Origin: Cohnella endophytica
GTDB taxonomy: Bacteria > Bacillota > Bacilli > Paenibacillales > Paenibacillaceae
Assembly (NCBI RefSeq): GCF_003628305.1
Contig: NZ_RBZM01000006.1
Location: forward strand, 434,001-498,000
Direction of reading: 5' to 3'
Length of the DNA: 64,000 nucleotides
The notes under the pieces were generated by a model, which had not been told where the DNA came from, searched no databases, and was given only the letters and a program-made list of their open reading frames with translations. Made by a program: the position numbers and the translations under genes. Within the stretch, counting starts at the first letter, position 1. Every line of letters starts with the position of its first letter. Shown piece by piece: positions 8,309 to 18,401 of the stretch.

Positions 8309-10552
8309 ATGAAAATGTGGAGCACAACAGCTAGACATCAGACCCTGTCGTCCCGTCCCAGCAACATGTTTCATCGCGTTCTGGCGATGTTCCTAATCAT
8401 CGGAATGATCGGGGGCTCGTTCGGCGGAGTCGTATCCGCGGCGGATGAGATCGTGACCGAGGTTTACCTTACGCCCGACCAGCAGAGCGGAAAATTATAC
8501 GTAGATGATAATTCGATCATCTTGAATGCTTACGCCCAAATAGACAAAGTTAACGCTGCCAGGAATGTCACGGAGGATGCGACCTGGTCCTCGACGTCCA
8601 CTTCCGTCAAGGTCGTCAAAGGCGTTATTACGGCGTCCGGAGCCGTGTCGTCGGCTACGATTACGGCTAAATACAAAGACAAGTCGGACACTTTTATCGT
8701 GACCTCGGAATATTACTACGATGACGTGAAGCTAAAGACGTCTTCCGGAGTTGATGCTCCCGACAAACAGGATATTACTTTAGGTAAGGTATTGAATCTG
8801 TCGGCAAGAGGCGTCAAGGGGAGCACGGTGAACGACGATATTACGTCGAACGCGCAATGGACTACCTCGAACTCGGCGGTAGCGACGGTGAGCGAAGGAA
8901 AAGTTACGTTGCTTACCGCGGGCACGGTTACGATTACGGTTAAATACAAAGGCAAATCAAGCAACATTGTTCTTACCGTCACGACTCCTTATTCGACGAT
9001 CGATATTATGGATAGCGTCTCCGGTAAAGTAATAGATGGTCCGATCGACCTGTACGTTGACGCCGTACGTACGCTTAAGGCTCAAGCGAACTTGAAAGCC
9101 GGCGGTACGGAAGCCATTACCGAAAGCGAAATTTGGACGAGCAGCAACGCCAAGGTCGCCAAGATAGACGAGAACGGCAAGATGACCGCAGTCGGAGCGG
9201 GTACGGCCGTCATCACCGCAAAGCGTTACGGGATTTCGGCTTCCGTTACCGTTATCGTCAGAACGGAATTCGAAGCGCTGAAGGTGACTCCAGATAAGCC
9301 GGTATATTTTACTTTGAATAGCTCGGGAGTCGACTTAACCGCTGTTGCTTTAAGCGGATTAGAAGATCCGAAGGACGTATCTTTGTTAGCGGAGTGGAAG
9401 ATTTCGGATGCGGATCAAGCCGTTGCGGTCATCGAAAAATCCAGCTCCAAAGTCAACGTTGTTCCTAAAGGCGCTGGCTCCGCATCGATCTCCGTTAGCT
9501 ACAAGGGATTGACGAAGACGATTTCCGTGACCGTCTTCCCTACGATTACTACGGTCGAGTTTGCCAAGGATTCGCTCGACGTATTCGTGGAAGATACGGC
9601 CGCTCTTCCGGCCGTAACCGGAAAGACGTTGGCCGGCGATTCCAAAGATATTAGCAAATTAGTGAAATGGACTTCGGATAATACGAAAGCCGTCACCGTC
9701 GAAGACGGGAAATGGAAGGCGGTAGCGGTCGGGAAGGCAACTTTGACGGCGGAGGTCGACAACGTCAAGAGTACGATCGTAGTCGAGGTTCACAATAAAA
9801 TTCTGGCATTAGTCGCTTCTTCGGATAATATTAGCGTCGTTATCGGCAAAGAAGTCACTTTGCCGACGGTGACATTACTATACGAGAACGGGCTGGAAGA
9901 ACCGATCACCGATAAAGTCGCGTGGAAGTCCTCTACGGCTAACTTATTGGTAAAGGAAAAAACGATGCGAGGATTGCTCTCGGCTACGGCTACTTTGACC
10001 GGGACGTATCTCGGCAAGACGGTTAAGGTTAAAGTGACGGTGGAAGAAGAGTATGTGTCCTTCGAAATCGCGCCGACAAAGATCAGCCTTACTCTAAATA
10101 AGTCCCAAACGATTAAAGTAACGGGAACGACGAAGAGCGGCAAAAAGGTTTCGTTAGGCTCCCGGATCGATTGGGAAGCTTCCACTCCGGAGCACATGAC
10201 CATTAAAGGCGCTTCCGCTAAGGCGCTGGTCGAGGGAAGCGGTAAACTGACGGCTACGATTCAAGGAAAATCGTTGGAGCTCCCATACGTCATTACGGCT
10301 AAACTTTCGAAGCTCACGGCTTCCGTAACATCGGTAAGCTCGGCAATCGGCGAACAAACGAGCATTAGCCTTACATCCCTCTATGAGAACGGCAAGAGCC
10401 TCAGCGCCACGACTCAAGCGGTATGGACGACCTCTAAAGCGACGGTAGCGACCGTCGACGACGGCAGGATCACGGCTAAAGGCAAAGGAACGGCGACGAT
10501 CAAGGCGGCGTTCGGCGGCAAGACGGTCACGATTCGCGTCACCGTGAAGTAA
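8309..10552 (+). CDS. Secreted Big2 (bacterial Ig-like) repeat protein
   Basis: A 747-residue exported protein. An N-terminal hydrophobic segment (MFHRVLAMFLIIGMIGGSFGG) ends in VVSAADE, a likely signal peptidase site. The rest is a series of about eight bacterial Ig-like group 2 domains of 80-90 residues, each with the typical W-(S/T)SSNxKVAxID...G.ltA.g.GTA.ITA.y pattern, for example WTTSNSAVATVSEGKVT and WTSDNTKAVTVEDGKWK. No SLH, LPXTG or catalytic domain was found, so it may be a released matrix or adhesion protein. ATG 8309 is chosen because GGAGGA lies twelve bases upstream; ATG 8276 has no ribosome binding site. A strong terminator follows. Specific function unknown. Confidence 0.82.
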   Translation: MKMWSTTARHQTLSSRPSNMFHRVLAMFLIIGMIGGSFGGVVSAADEIVTEVYLTPDQQSGKLYVDDNSIILNAYAQIDKVNAARNVTEDATWSSTSTSVKVVKGVITASGAVSSATITAKYKDKSDTFIVTSEYYYDDVKLKTSSGVDAPDKQDITLGKVLNLSARGVKGSTVNDDITSNAQWTTSNSAVATVSEGKVTLLTAGTVTITVKYKGKSSNIVLTVTTPYSTIDIMDSVSGKVIDGPIDLYVDAVRTLKAQANLKAGGTEAITESEIWTSSNAKVAKIDENGKMTAVGAGTAVITAKRYGISASVTVIVRTEFEALKVTPDKPVYFTLNSSGVDLTAVALSGLEDPKDVSLLAEWKISDADQAVAVIEKSSSKVNVVPKGAGSASISVSYKGLTKTISVTVFPTITTVEFAKDSLDVFVEDTAALPAVTGKTLAGDSKDISKLVKWTSDNTKAVTVEDGKWKAVAVGKATLTAEVDNVKSTIVVEVHNKILALVASSDNISVVIGKEVTLPTVTLLYENGLEEPITDKVAWKSSTANLLVKEKTMRGLLSATATLTGTYLGKTVKVKVTVEEEYVSFEIAPTKISLTLNKSQTIKVTGTTKSGKKVSLGSRIDWEASTPEHMTIKGASAKALVEGSGKLTATIQGKSLELPYVITAKLSKLTASVTSVSSAIGEQTSISLTSLYENGKSLSATTQAVWTTSKATVATVDDGRITAKGKGTATIKAAFGGKTVTIRVTVK

Positions 10553-10566
10553 ATTACCCAATTGGA

Positions 10567-10605
10567 AAAGGCTCCTTCGATCGATGATCGAAGGAGCCTT
10601 TTTTT
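10567..10605 (+). terminator. Strong bidirectional terminator
   Basis: A 14-bp perfect stem (10569-10582 with 10586-10599, loop GAT) is followed by seven T and preceded by AAAA, so it can act on both strands. It separates the convergent Big2 gene and the SGNH hydrolase gene. Confidence 0.9.
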
Positions 10606-10624
10606 GGCTTTCTTGGGTATGCTA

Positions 10625-11899
10625 TTAGGAATTAATGAATGCGGCGAGCAGATTTTTGCGGAAGACGACTTGATAATCCAACCCGGCGCTGATGACGGCG
10701 AGCGGTACGTAGGTTTTCTGGGTTTTGCCCACCTGCTGGAAGTAAGCAGGCGTTGTCAGCGGTTGAGTAGTTCCGTTCACGACGATGGATTTGGCGCCGA
10801 CTTGAATGACGACTTCTTTACCGTCCTTGGAGAACACCGCCGTCTTGGTTTTCTGGATCCATTGCACCTTGGCGCCTACTGCTTCCGCGACGTCCGTTAG
10901 GGCAAGGAACGTTGTATTGTTTTTAACCGTAGGCTTGTTGCTAGGCTCCTTGCCGTTAATGACGATGGAAAGAGGTACGTTGGTTTCTCTAGGAGCAAGC
11001 TTGCGGTAGTCCTTCCAAACCGTATCCGCGAATGCTTTAGCGATGACCTCGTAACCGGCTTGGGTAGGATGGGTGTCGAATTCCTCCATTAAATTGAAGT
11101 GCGTATACGAGCTTTGCTTGCCTTCGAACAAAGCGGACACGTGCACGATCTTCACCGGTATTCCTTTGTTATTTTCCGTCGTTGCGAAGGTATCCAAGGA
11201 GGTGGACAAGGTTTGGGCGACCAGCCACAGATCCTTATACAATTCATGTGTTTTCATTAGCGGAAGGTACTGATCAGCCAGCACGATCTGCGCTTCGGGA
11301 GCGAGTTTGTGCAACTGACTCATCACTTTATCTAAATCTTCTGTATATTTATTCATTGTTTCGGCGGAAGTGTCCTGTATAATTTTACGTGCAGACTCCG
11401 TAGGCTGGTCTTTCGCAGCTTTGATGATCCCGCCGAAATCGTTGGCGCCGATCGTCATGACGACGAGATTCGCCTGTGCGAGATCGCTCGATAGTTGCCT
11501 GGTTTGCTTCGCTACGGTGTCCGCTTGTTGTGCGACATCCGGGAGGAAAGACGAGAAATCCTGCAAATCGGCCGATTGTAACGGTTTGCCATCCGCCGCC
11601 CCTTGCAGCAAGTTCGTTAGGCCTGACGTAGTTAAGCCCATGATGCCGTAATTCGCGAGCTCGGAACGTCCGTGGAACAGCGCTTGATCGTACAAGCGGT
11701 CAACGTAACCGTAAGGAACGGATTTTAGATCCATTTTCGGTTCATAACCGACGGTAATGGAGTCGCCTAGAGCGACGATCCGATAAGGTTGACCGGAGGC
11801 TGTTGCGTCGTTACCGGCAGCCGCCGCCGCGGATAACCCGCTTACTGCCAGGACAGCAGATAGTACAACCATTATCGGTTTGCGAATGTTGATTTTCAC
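10625..11899 (-). CDS. Secreted SGNH/GDSL hydrolase with C-terminal copper-amine-oxidase-N-like domain
   Basis: A 424-residue exported esterase/lipase-like protein. The signal peptide ends around SAAAAAG. The SGNH hydrolase core has block I ALGDSITVG with nucleophile Ser47, a Gly in block II (YGIMGLTTSG), Asn in block III (IGANDF) and the Asp/His pair in DTHPTQAGY. The last 110 residues look like the 'copper amine oxidase N-terminal' domain common in Paenibacillus secreted proteins (SIVINGKEP...FLALTDVAEAVGAKVQW...YVPL), which is probably a wall- or carbohydrate-associated module and not an oxidase. GTG at 11899 is the start because GGGGAGG precedes it by eight bases; the ATG at 11953 has no such site. 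Substrate unknown, possibly an acylated polysaccharide or lipid. Confidence 0.85.
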   Translation of the reverse strand: MKINIRKPIMVVLSAVLAVSGLSAAAAAGNDATASGQPYRIVALGDSITVGYEPKMDLKSVPYGYVDRLYDQALFHGRSELANYGIMGLTTSGLTNLLQGAADGKPLQSADLQDFSSFLPDVAQQADTVAKQTRQLSSDLAQANLVVMTIGANDFGGIIKAAKDQPTESARKIIQDTSAETMNKYTEDLDKVMSQLHKLAPEAQIVLADQYLPLMKTHELYKDLWLVAQTLSTSLDTFATTENNKGIPVKIVHVSALFEGKQSSYTHFNLMEEFDTHPTQAGYEVIAKAFADTVWKDYRKLAPRETNVPLSIVINGKEPSNKPTVKNNTTFLALTDVAEAVGAKVQWIQKTKTAVFSKDGKEVVIQVGAKSIVVNGTTQPLTTPAYFQQVGKTQKTYVPLAVISAGLDYQVVFRKNLLAAFINS

Positions 11900-12198
11900 T
11901 GAATAAATCCTCCCCAGCTTCAATTCAATATGGTAATAAAAATCAGTCGGCACATAGCAACGGTTATCGACATAATAAAAAAGATTAAATTGCTATCGTT
12001 CTTTCGGCGGTGGTAAAATAATTTTTAATAAATTAGCAGAATAATTATGAATTGTCGCCGCGATTACCCACGATTACGTTCAAATCCCCCGTTGTTCCCG
12101 TCGGTTTCCTCCATAAACTCTATTCTAGGTCATATGGAATGGGATTTGAAGCCGTATTTGCTTAATTTCCTAAACTGCGTATAGAAAGGTTGATATAC

Positions 12199-15100
12199 AT
12201 GATAGAGATGCGTAAAGGTCTACCCGTCAAACAGGGGATGTATGACCCGCAGTTCGAGAAAGACGCATGCGGCATGGGGTTTGTCGCGCATATCAAAGGA
12301 CGGAAATCGCACGAGATCGTCGAACAAGCGCTAACTTTGCTTTTCAATATGGAGCACCGGGGCGGCCAAGGCAGCGAACCGAGCACCGGCGACGGAGCCG
12401 GAATTCTATTGCAAATTCCGCATCGCTTTTTCTCGGCCGAGACGGCCAAGCTCGGCTTCGAGCTACCGGAAGTCGGCCAATATGCCGTAGCGATGGTGTT
12501 CTTGCCGCAAGAGGAATCCGCACGCCGCAATCACGAAGCGATCTTCGAAGGCATTATCGCCGAAGAAGGCCAATCCATGTTGGGCTGGCGCACGGTTCCG
12601 ACGAACGATGAATCACTGGGCCAATCCTCGAAGAAGGTAAAGCCATTCGTACGTCAAGCGTTCATCGCACGCTCGGCCGCGTTGGCAAGCGACATGGCGT
12701 TCGAGCGCAAGCTGTACGTCATCCGCAAGCGCGCGGAGCAGGCGATTCGCTATTCCGGCATCGAAGGCGCGGACATGTTCTACTTCCCAAGCCTGTCGAG
12801 CAAGAAAATCGTCTACAAAGGAATGTTGACCACCGAGCAAGTCGGACTGTTCTATCCCGAGCTGCGCGATCCTACTCTCGATACGGCGATGGCGCTCGTT
12901 CACTCCCGTTTCAGTACGAACACGTTCCCGAGCTGGGAGAGAGCTCATCCGTTCAACTACTTGATCCACAACGGCGAGATCAATACGTTGCAAGGTAACG
13001 TAAATTGGATGCGCGCCCGCCAAACGTTGTTCCAATCCGAGTTGTTCGGAGACGACCTGAAGAAAGTAAAACCCGTTATCGCTCCGGATGGCTCCGACAC
13101 GGCGATGTTCGATAATACCTTCGAATTTATGTATTTGTCCGGCCGTTCGATGGCACACGCCGCGATGATGATGGTTCCGGAACCGTGGCAGAACGACGAG
13201 CACATGGACGAAGAGAAAAGGGCTTTCTACGAATACCATGCTTGTTTGATGGAGCCATGGGACGGCCCTGCGGCGGTCGGCTTCACGGACGGCGTGCAAA
13301 TCGGCGCGATCCTTGACCGCAATGGATTACGTCCGGCTCGTTATTACGTGACGAAGGACGATCTGATCGTACTTGCATCCGAAGCGGGAGTCGTGGATTT
13401 GCCAGAAGAGGATATTATTCTCAAGGACCGTCTGCGTCCGGGACGCATTCTGCTCGTAGATACGAAGGAAGGACGCATCATCTCCGACGAGGAAGTGAAG
13501 CGTTCGATCGTAACGGAGCACCCTTACCGCGAATGGTTGAACGACCATCTCGTCGATCTGGAAGACCTTCCGGAAGCCGCCGAACTGCCAGAGCCGGATC
13601 ACGACACGGTCCAGCTTCGCCAGCAAGCGTTCGGCTACACGTTCGAGGATATTCGCAAAGTAATGGAGCCTATGGCCCTTACCGGCGTAGAGCCGCTCGC
13701 GTCCATGGGGTACGATTCCCCGTTGGCAGTGCTCTCGGAGAAGCCTCAGCGTTTGTTTAACTACTTCAAGCAATTGTTCGCGCAAGTAACGAATCCGCCG
13801 ATCGACGCGATCCGGGAGGAAATCGTTACTTCGACTTATACGACGGTCGGTCCCGAGCGCAACCTGCTCAATCCGGAACCGGAAAGCTGCCGTCAGATTC
13901 GGCTCTATACGCCGATTCTATCTAATGAAGAATTCGCGAAGCTGCGGCACGTTCATCGTCCTGGCTTCAAATCCATCACTTTGCCGATTTTCTTCGAAGC
14001 GAAGGAAGGGGAAGCCGGCCTTCGTAGCGCGCTTCAGTTGCTGTGCGACGCCGCGGATCGCTTGATTTCCAAAGGACACAACATTCTGATCCTGTCTGAT
14101 CGAGGCGTGGATGCCGATAATGCGGCTATTCCTTCCTTGTTGGCGGTATCTACGTTGCACCACCACTTGATCCGTCAAGGCACGCGGACGAAGGTCAGCA
14201 TTCTGCTCGAGTCCGGAGAACCGCGCGAAGTTCACCATTTCGCGTTGCTGCTTGGTTACGGAGTAAGCGCGGTGAACCCGTACTTGGCGTTCGAGACGCT
14301 TGACGATCTGATTCGCCAAGGCATGATCCGCAACGTCTCGCATGAGAAAGCGGTCAAGAACTTCATCAAAGCCGCGACCAAAGGCGTCGTGAAAGTATTG
14401 TCCAAGATGGGAATTTCCACGATTCAATCGTACCGCGGAGCGCAAATCTTCGAAGCGGTCGGTTTAAATTCGGAAGTTATCGGACAATATTTCACGGGCA
14501 CGGCATCGCGCATTCAAGGCGTCGGCTTCGACGTCATCACGCAAGAGACGCTTGTCGCCCACGAGCGCGCCTTCTCCAAACAAGAGGGAGCGGAGCGCGA
14601 ACTGGATTCCGGCGGAGATTACCAATGGCGTAAAGGCGGCGAGGATCATCTGTTTAATCCGCAGACGATCCATACGCTTCAGATTGCGACCCGCACGGGC
14701 AATTACGACACGTACAAAAAATATTCGGCGCTCGTTCAAGGCGAATACGAAGAAGTTCGCACGTTGCGTTCGTTGTTGAAATTCAACTTCGATCAGCCTC
14801 CCGTACCGATTGAAGAAGTCGAATCGATCGAATCGATCTTTAAGCGGTTCAAAACCGGTGCCATGTCGTTCGGATCGATCAGCAAGGAAGCGCACGAATC
14901 GCTCGCGATCGCGATGAACCGCATCGGCGGGAAGTCGAACTCCGGAGAAGGCGGCGAAGATTCCGCGCGTTACATTCCGGATAACAACGGCGATTCTCGC
15001 CGCAGCGCGATCAAGCAAGTCGCTTCGGGCCGTTTCGGCGTAACGAGCTATTATTTGTCCAACGCGGAAGAAATTCAGATCAAGATGGCACAAGGCGCCA

Positions 15101-16803
15101 AGCCGGGCGAAGGCGGCCAGCTCATGGGACGGAAGGTGTATCCATGGGTAGCCGAAGTTCGGGGAACGACTCCGGGCGTAGGCCTGATTTCGCCGCCGCC
15201 GCATCACGATATTTACTCGATCGAAGACTTGGCCGAGCTCATTCACGACTTGAAGAACGCGAACCCACGCGCTCGCATTAACGTGAAGCTCGTATCCGAA
15301 GTCGGCGTAGGCACGATAGCGGCCGGCGTTGCCAAAGGGCGCGCGGACGTTATCCTCGTCAGCGGTTATGATGGAGGTACGGGCGCTTCTCCGATCGGCT
15401 CGATCCGACATGCGGGCTTGCCGTGGGAGCTCGGACTTGCCGAGACTCATCAAACGCTTATCTTGAACAACTTGCGCGACCGCGTCGTCGTGGAAACAGA
15501 CGGCAAAATGATGACGGGCCGCGATATCGCGATCGCGACTTTGCTCGGAGCGGAAGAATTCGGCTTCTCGACGGCGCCGCTCGTCGTTCTCGGTTGCATC
15601 ATGATGCGCGTCTGCCAGTTGGATACGTGCCCGGTCGGCGTCGCTACGCAAAATCCGGAGCTTCGCAAGAAGTTCATGGGCGATCCGGAGCATGCCGTTA
15701 ACTTCATGAAATTCGTGGCGCAAGAATACCGCGAGATCATGGCGCAACTCGGCTTCCGTACCGTCGAAGAGATGGTCGGACGCGTGGATCGATTGGATAC
15801 GAAAATGGCGATCGGACACTACAAGACGCAAGGGATCGATCTGACGCCGCTCTTGCATATGCCGGAATTGCCGGAAGGCTCTTACCGTCACAATGCCAAA
15901 GGCCAGCACCATCTGCTCGAGGAGTCGCTCGACATGACGACGTTGCTCGACGCCGCGGCTCCGGCATTGAACGACAAGCGGTCCGTAACCGGAACGTTCC
16001 CGATCAAGAACACGAACCGCGTCGTCGGAACGATCGTCGGCTCGGAAGTGACGAAACGTTACGGCAAGGACGGCTTGCCGGAAGACACGATCAAGTTCCA
16101 TTTCGTCGGAACGGCCGGACAAAGCTTCGGCGCGTTCATGCCGAAAGGGATGACGCTGACGCTTGAAGGCGACTCGAACGACTATGTGGGCAAAGGATTG
16201 TCCGGAGGTAAAATCGCGGTCTATCCGTCCTCGAAATCTTCTTTCGTAGCGGAAGACAACGTCATTATCGGCAATACGGCCTTGTATGGCGCGACAAGCG
16301 GTGAAGCTTATATTCGCGGCGCGGCGGGCGAACGCTTCGCGGTTCGTAATAGCGGCGTGAGCGTCGTCGTAGAGGGAGTGGGAGACCACGGCTGCGAATA
16401 CATGACGGGAGGACGCGTCGTCGTACTCGGCAAAACCGGACGTAATTTCGCGGCGGGAATGTCCGGCGGTATCGCCTACGTGATCGACTGGGACGGCCAA
16501 TTCGTCAATCGCTGCAACTTCGAGATGGTGGGGCTGGAGGCGTTGGAAGACGAAGCGGAAACTGCCCAAGTACGGGCGATGATCGCCAAACACGTGGAAT
16601 ATACGGACAGCGATCTCGGTCGGCGCGTACTGGAGGACTGGCCGAACGTGACGGGGAAATTCGTAAAAGTCATCCCGAAAGACTACAAAAGGATGATGGA
16701 GCAGATCGCCAAAGTTCAAGCCCAAGGCTTGAGCGGGGAACAAGCCTTGCTTGCTGCGTTCGAAGCGAACATGAGAGATTTGTCCCGCGTCGGCGGTAAC
16801 TAA
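12199..16803 (+). CDS. gltB: Glutamate synthase large subunit
   Basis: A 1534-residue glutamate synthase alpha chain, which converts glutamine plus 2-oxoglutarate to two glutamates. A short propeptide ends before Cys24 in [11 protein letters not shown], the expected N-terminal nucleophile of the class II glutaminase domain (to about 430). The central and FMN-binding synthase domains follow ([31 protein letters not shown]). The 3Fe-4S cysteines are Cys1133, Cys1139 and Cys1144 in [12 protein letters not shown]. The C-terminal glycine-rich beta-helix (about 1260-1500) shows GETSG-like repeats. ATG 12199 has AGAAAGG nine bases upstream; a TTG at 12190 is in frame. No small subunit (gltD) gene follows. 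A strong terminator ends the unit. Confidence 0.97.
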   Translation: MIEMRKGLPVKQGMYDPQFEKDACGMGFVAHIKGRKSHEIVEQALTLLFNMEHRGGQGSEPSTGDGAGILLQIPHRFFSAETAKLGFELPEVGQYAVAMVFLPQEESARRNHEAIFEGIIAEEGQSMLGWRTVPTNDESLGQSSKKVKPFVRQAFIARSAALASDMAFERKLYVIRKRAEQAIRYSGIEGADMFYFPSLSSKKIVYKGMLTTEQVGLFYPELRDPTLDTAMALVHSRFSTNTFPSWERAHPFNYLIHNGEINTLQGNVNWMRARQTLFQSELFGDDLKKVKPVIAPDGSDTAMFDNTFEFMYLSGRSMAHAAMMMVPEPWQNDEHMDEEKRAFYEYHACLMEPWDGPAAVGFTDGVQIGAILDRNGLRPARYYVTKDDLIVLASEAGVVDLPEEDIILKDRLRPGRILLVDTKEGRIISDEEVKRSIVTEHPYREWLNDHLVDLEDLPEAAELPEPDHDTVQLRQQAFGYTFEDIRKVMEPMALTGVEPLASMGYDSPLAVLSEKPQRLFNYFKQLFAQVTNPPIDAIREEIVTSTYTTVGPERNLLNPEPESCRQIRLYTPILSNEEFAKLRHVHRPGFKSITLPIFFEAKEGEAGLRSALQLLCDAADRLISKGHNILILSDRGVDADNAAIPSLLAVSTLHHHLIRQGTRTKVSILLESGEPREVHHFALLLGYGVSAVNPYLAFETLDDLIRQGMIRNVSHEKAVKNFIKAATKGVVKVLSKMGISTIQSYRGAQIFEAVGLNSEVIGQYFTGTASRIQGVGFDVITQETLVAHERAFSKQEGAERELDSGGDYQWRKGGEDHLFNPQTIHTLQIATRTGNYDTYKKYSALVQGEYEEVRTLRSLLKFNFDQPPVPIEEVESIESIFKRFKTGAMSFGSISKEAHESLAIAMNRIGGKSNSGEGGEDSARYIPDNNGDSRRSAIKQVASGRFGVTSYYLSNAEEIQIKMAQGAKPGEGGQLMGRKVYPWVAEVRGTTPGVGLISPPPHHDIYSIEDLAELIHDLKNANPRARINVKLVSEVGVGTIAAGVAKGRADVILVSGYDGGTGASPIGSIRHAGLPWELGLAETHQTLILNNLRDRVVVETDGKMMTGRDIAIATLLGAEEFGFSTAPLVVLGCIMMRVCQLDTCPVGVATQNPELRKKFMGDPEHAVNFMKFVAQEYREIMAQLGFRTVEEMVGRVDRLDTKMAIGHYKTQGIDLTPLLHMPELPEGSYRHNAKGQHHLLEESLDMTTLLDAAAPALNDKRSVTGTFPIKNTNRVVGTIVGSEVTKRYGKDGLPEDTIKFHFVGTAGQSFGAFMPKGMTLTLEGDSNDYVGKGLSGGKIAVYPSSKSSFVAEDNVIIGNTALYGATSGEAYIRGAAGERFAVRNSGVSVVVEGVGDHGCEYMTGGRVVVLGKTGRNFAAGMSGGIAYVIDWDGQFVNRCNFEMVGLEALEDEAETAQVRAMIAKHVEYTDSDLGRRVLEDWPNVTGKFVKVIPKDYKRMMEQIAKVQAQGLSGEQALLAAFEANMRDLSRVGGN

Positions 16804-16831
16804 TACGGATACGGAATGCAGGCGAACGGAA

Positions 16832-16867
16832 GCCGGCCGCAACGAATATCGTTGCGGCCGGTTTTTT
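16832..16867 (+). terminator. Terminator of gltB
   Basis: A 13-bp perfect GC-rich stem (16833-16845 with 16849-16861, loop ATA) is followed by six T (16862-16867), 29 bp after the stop codon. Confidence 0.93.
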
Positions 16868-17003
16868 GCGTTATGTCGCGGATGAGCGAGAAATCCCATA
16901 TTCGAGTAACATTAACTTCATTTTATATCAATCTATTAAAATTCTTTCAAAATGGTAAATTAAGGTGTAAAATGAAAGCGACTACATCTTTGGAGGCAGA
17001 AGC

Positions 17004-17657
17004 ATGGAGAGAATATTGGTAGATTTCGGCGTGAATATATTCGAGACCATTGCGGGAATAAGTCTTATTTTAGCCATTTATCGGTTTCCCGTAATGACCT
17101 ATATTCCCCAAATCTTGTTCGCGGCCGTCGTCATGGCGCAAACCTCTTATCTCCTGCGGGAAGTGCTGAATCAGGAATCAATTACTCCATTGTTCATGAT
17201 CGCTTGGATATTCGTCTTTTTGTGGCTCATGTTCAGAGTGCACTACTTCTATGCGTTTCTTATGGCGATAACCGGTTTTCTGGGTTATATCCTTATCGAA
17301 GTATCGATCGTCTACTTGACCCGATTTCTCAACTACCGTATCGATGTTTTGACCGATTTCTATGCCGTCAAAATCATTCAGCTCATTTCGTCGACGATCA
17401 CTTTGCTTATCTGCATAACGCTGTTGAAGAAAAGGATCGGATTTTCGTTCGTTCCGGACCGAATGCGTGAAAAGGTCGATTTTCACGGAACGAATAGGCT
17501 TTTGTTGTATGTATTGATCATCGGGAGCTTGTTGGCTTCCGCGATCGTTTTCATCTATGAAAGAGGGACGACTTCCTTGCTGCTGGCTTTTGCCTCGGCC
17601 GCGTTCGCGCTCTACGCCATCTTCTATTTCGCGCTCATGAAGGAGAGAAGCTTATGA
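17004..17657 (+). CDS. AgrC-sensor-like multispanning membrane protein without kinase domain
   Basis: A 217-residue integral membrane protein with about six to seven hydrophobic segments (for example IFETIAGISLILAIYRF, ILFAAVVMAQTSYLL, MIAWIFVFLWLMF, LLLYVLIIGSLLASAIVFIY). It ends in MKERSL without any histidine-kinase dimerisation or ATPase region. Its size and topology match the sensor half of AgrC, and its stop codon overlaps the start of agrB by four bases, so the two are translationally coupled. ATG 17004 follows TTTGGAGG. I infer an autoinducer-recognition or accessory role in the agr-like system. No sequence motif proves this, and a signalling partner outside the window would be needed. 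Confidence 0.6.
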   Translation: MERILVDFGVNIFETIAGISLILAIYRFPVMTYIPQILFAAVVMAQTSYLLREVLNQESITPLFMIAWIFVFLWLMFRVHYFYAFLMAITGFLGYILIEVSIVYLTRFLNYRIDVLTDFYAVKIIQLISSTITLLICITLLKKRIGFSFVPDRMREKVDFHGTNRLLLYVLIIGSLLASAIVFIYERGTTSLLLAFASAAFALYAIFYFALMKERSL

Positions 17658-18187
17658 TCGAAGCGCTATCCCATAAAATTAGCGATTACGTGTACAGACA
17701 CAATGAACGCGGCCACGTTAGCCGGGAAGTGATGCAATTCGCGATCAATTCGATATTGTCGAATTCGATCACGTTTACCTTGTCGTTGTTGATCGGGCTT
17801 ATAGACGGCGCATTCTGGGGAACCGCGATGTCCCTCGTGGCGATCGCGCTCATGCGCAACCTGACGGGAGGTTATCATTTCAAGTCGACGACCGCATGCA
17901 TTGTCGTTTCAACCGCGGCGGTCACCGTCATTCCGTTTATCCCCGTAAGCGATGTTGCAATGTACGCAATGAACGCCGTTGCCTTGGGGTTCGTCATAGC
18001 GTTTGCGCCATCCAATCTGCGTGGCGTCACCCGGCTAAGCGAACGGCAGCTGCAAAGAATGAAGTGGGTCGGAGCCATCCTCATTGCGGCTAATTTCTTT
18101 TATCAATCCGATATCCTATCGTTAGCTTTCTTTGTTCAATCGATTTCTCTCATTTCAGGGAAGCGAGGTGAAAATGATGACGCGTAA
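17654..18187 (+). CDS. agrB: AgrB-family autoinducer-processing membrane protease
   Basis: A 177-residue polytopic membrane protein of the AgrB family, which cleaves the C-terminal tail of AgrD and forms the thiolactone ring of the signalling peptide. The catalytic pair is visible in TGGYHFKSTTAC: His75 and Cys82, with the same seven-residue offset as His77/Cys84 of Staphylococcus aureus AgrB. The preceding SNSITFTLSLLIGLI and ALMRNLTGGYH regions are typical of the family. The gene overlaps the upstream membrane protein by four bases and the downstream agrD by fourteen, so the three form one tightly coupled operon. Confidence 0.93.
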   Translation: MIEALSHKISDYVYRHNERGHVSREVMQFAINSILSNSITFTLSLLIGLIDGAFWGTAMSLVAIALMRNLTGGYHFKSTTACIVVSTAAVTVIPFIPVSDVAMYAMNAVALGFVIAFAPSNLRGVTRLSERQLQRMKWVGAILIAANFFYQSDILSLAFFVQSISLISGKRGENDDA

Positions 18188-18305
18188 AAAAATCGCTGGA
18201 TTGCTGGCGACGATGTTAGGAGCCTCCGCAATCGTATTCGTTACGACTGCATGCTGGGTCTTCGGCAACCGCCCAGAAGTGCCTCAAGAATTGCTAAAGC
18301 GTTAA
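18174..18305 (+). CDS. agrD: AgrD-like cyclic thiolactone autoinducer prepeptide
   Basis: A 43-residue peptide, too short for routine ORF calling. A basic, hydrophobic N-terminal helix (KKIAGLLATMLGASAIVFV) leads to TTACWVFG and then a charged tail NRPEVPQELLKR. The tail matches the EVPKEL element that AgrB recognises in staphylococcal AgrD. The distance from the ring end to EVP is the same as in S. aureus AgrD-I, which predicts the ring Cys27-Trp-Val-Phe-Gly31. GAGGTG precedes the tandem ATGs (18174, 18177). The start lies inside the end of agrB. The exact N-terminal cut of the mature peptide cannot be read from sequence. Confidence 0.9.
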   Translation: MMTRKKIAGLLATMLGASAIVFVTTACWVFGNRPEVPQELLKR

Positions 18306-18401
18306 TGCTATGATCGCATGGGCTGCCGGATGAATGTCATGCAGCCCACGCGTTTAACGCGCAAGGAAGAGGAACAGGTAAATGGACATGGAGTGGAATG
18401 A

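Noticed and set aside
14464-16899. An 811-codon open frame on the minus strand opposite gltB
   Set aside because: It lies wholly antisense to a clear gltB with strong domain motifs; its translation is Arg/His/Asp-rich without family motifs, a codon-bias shadow.
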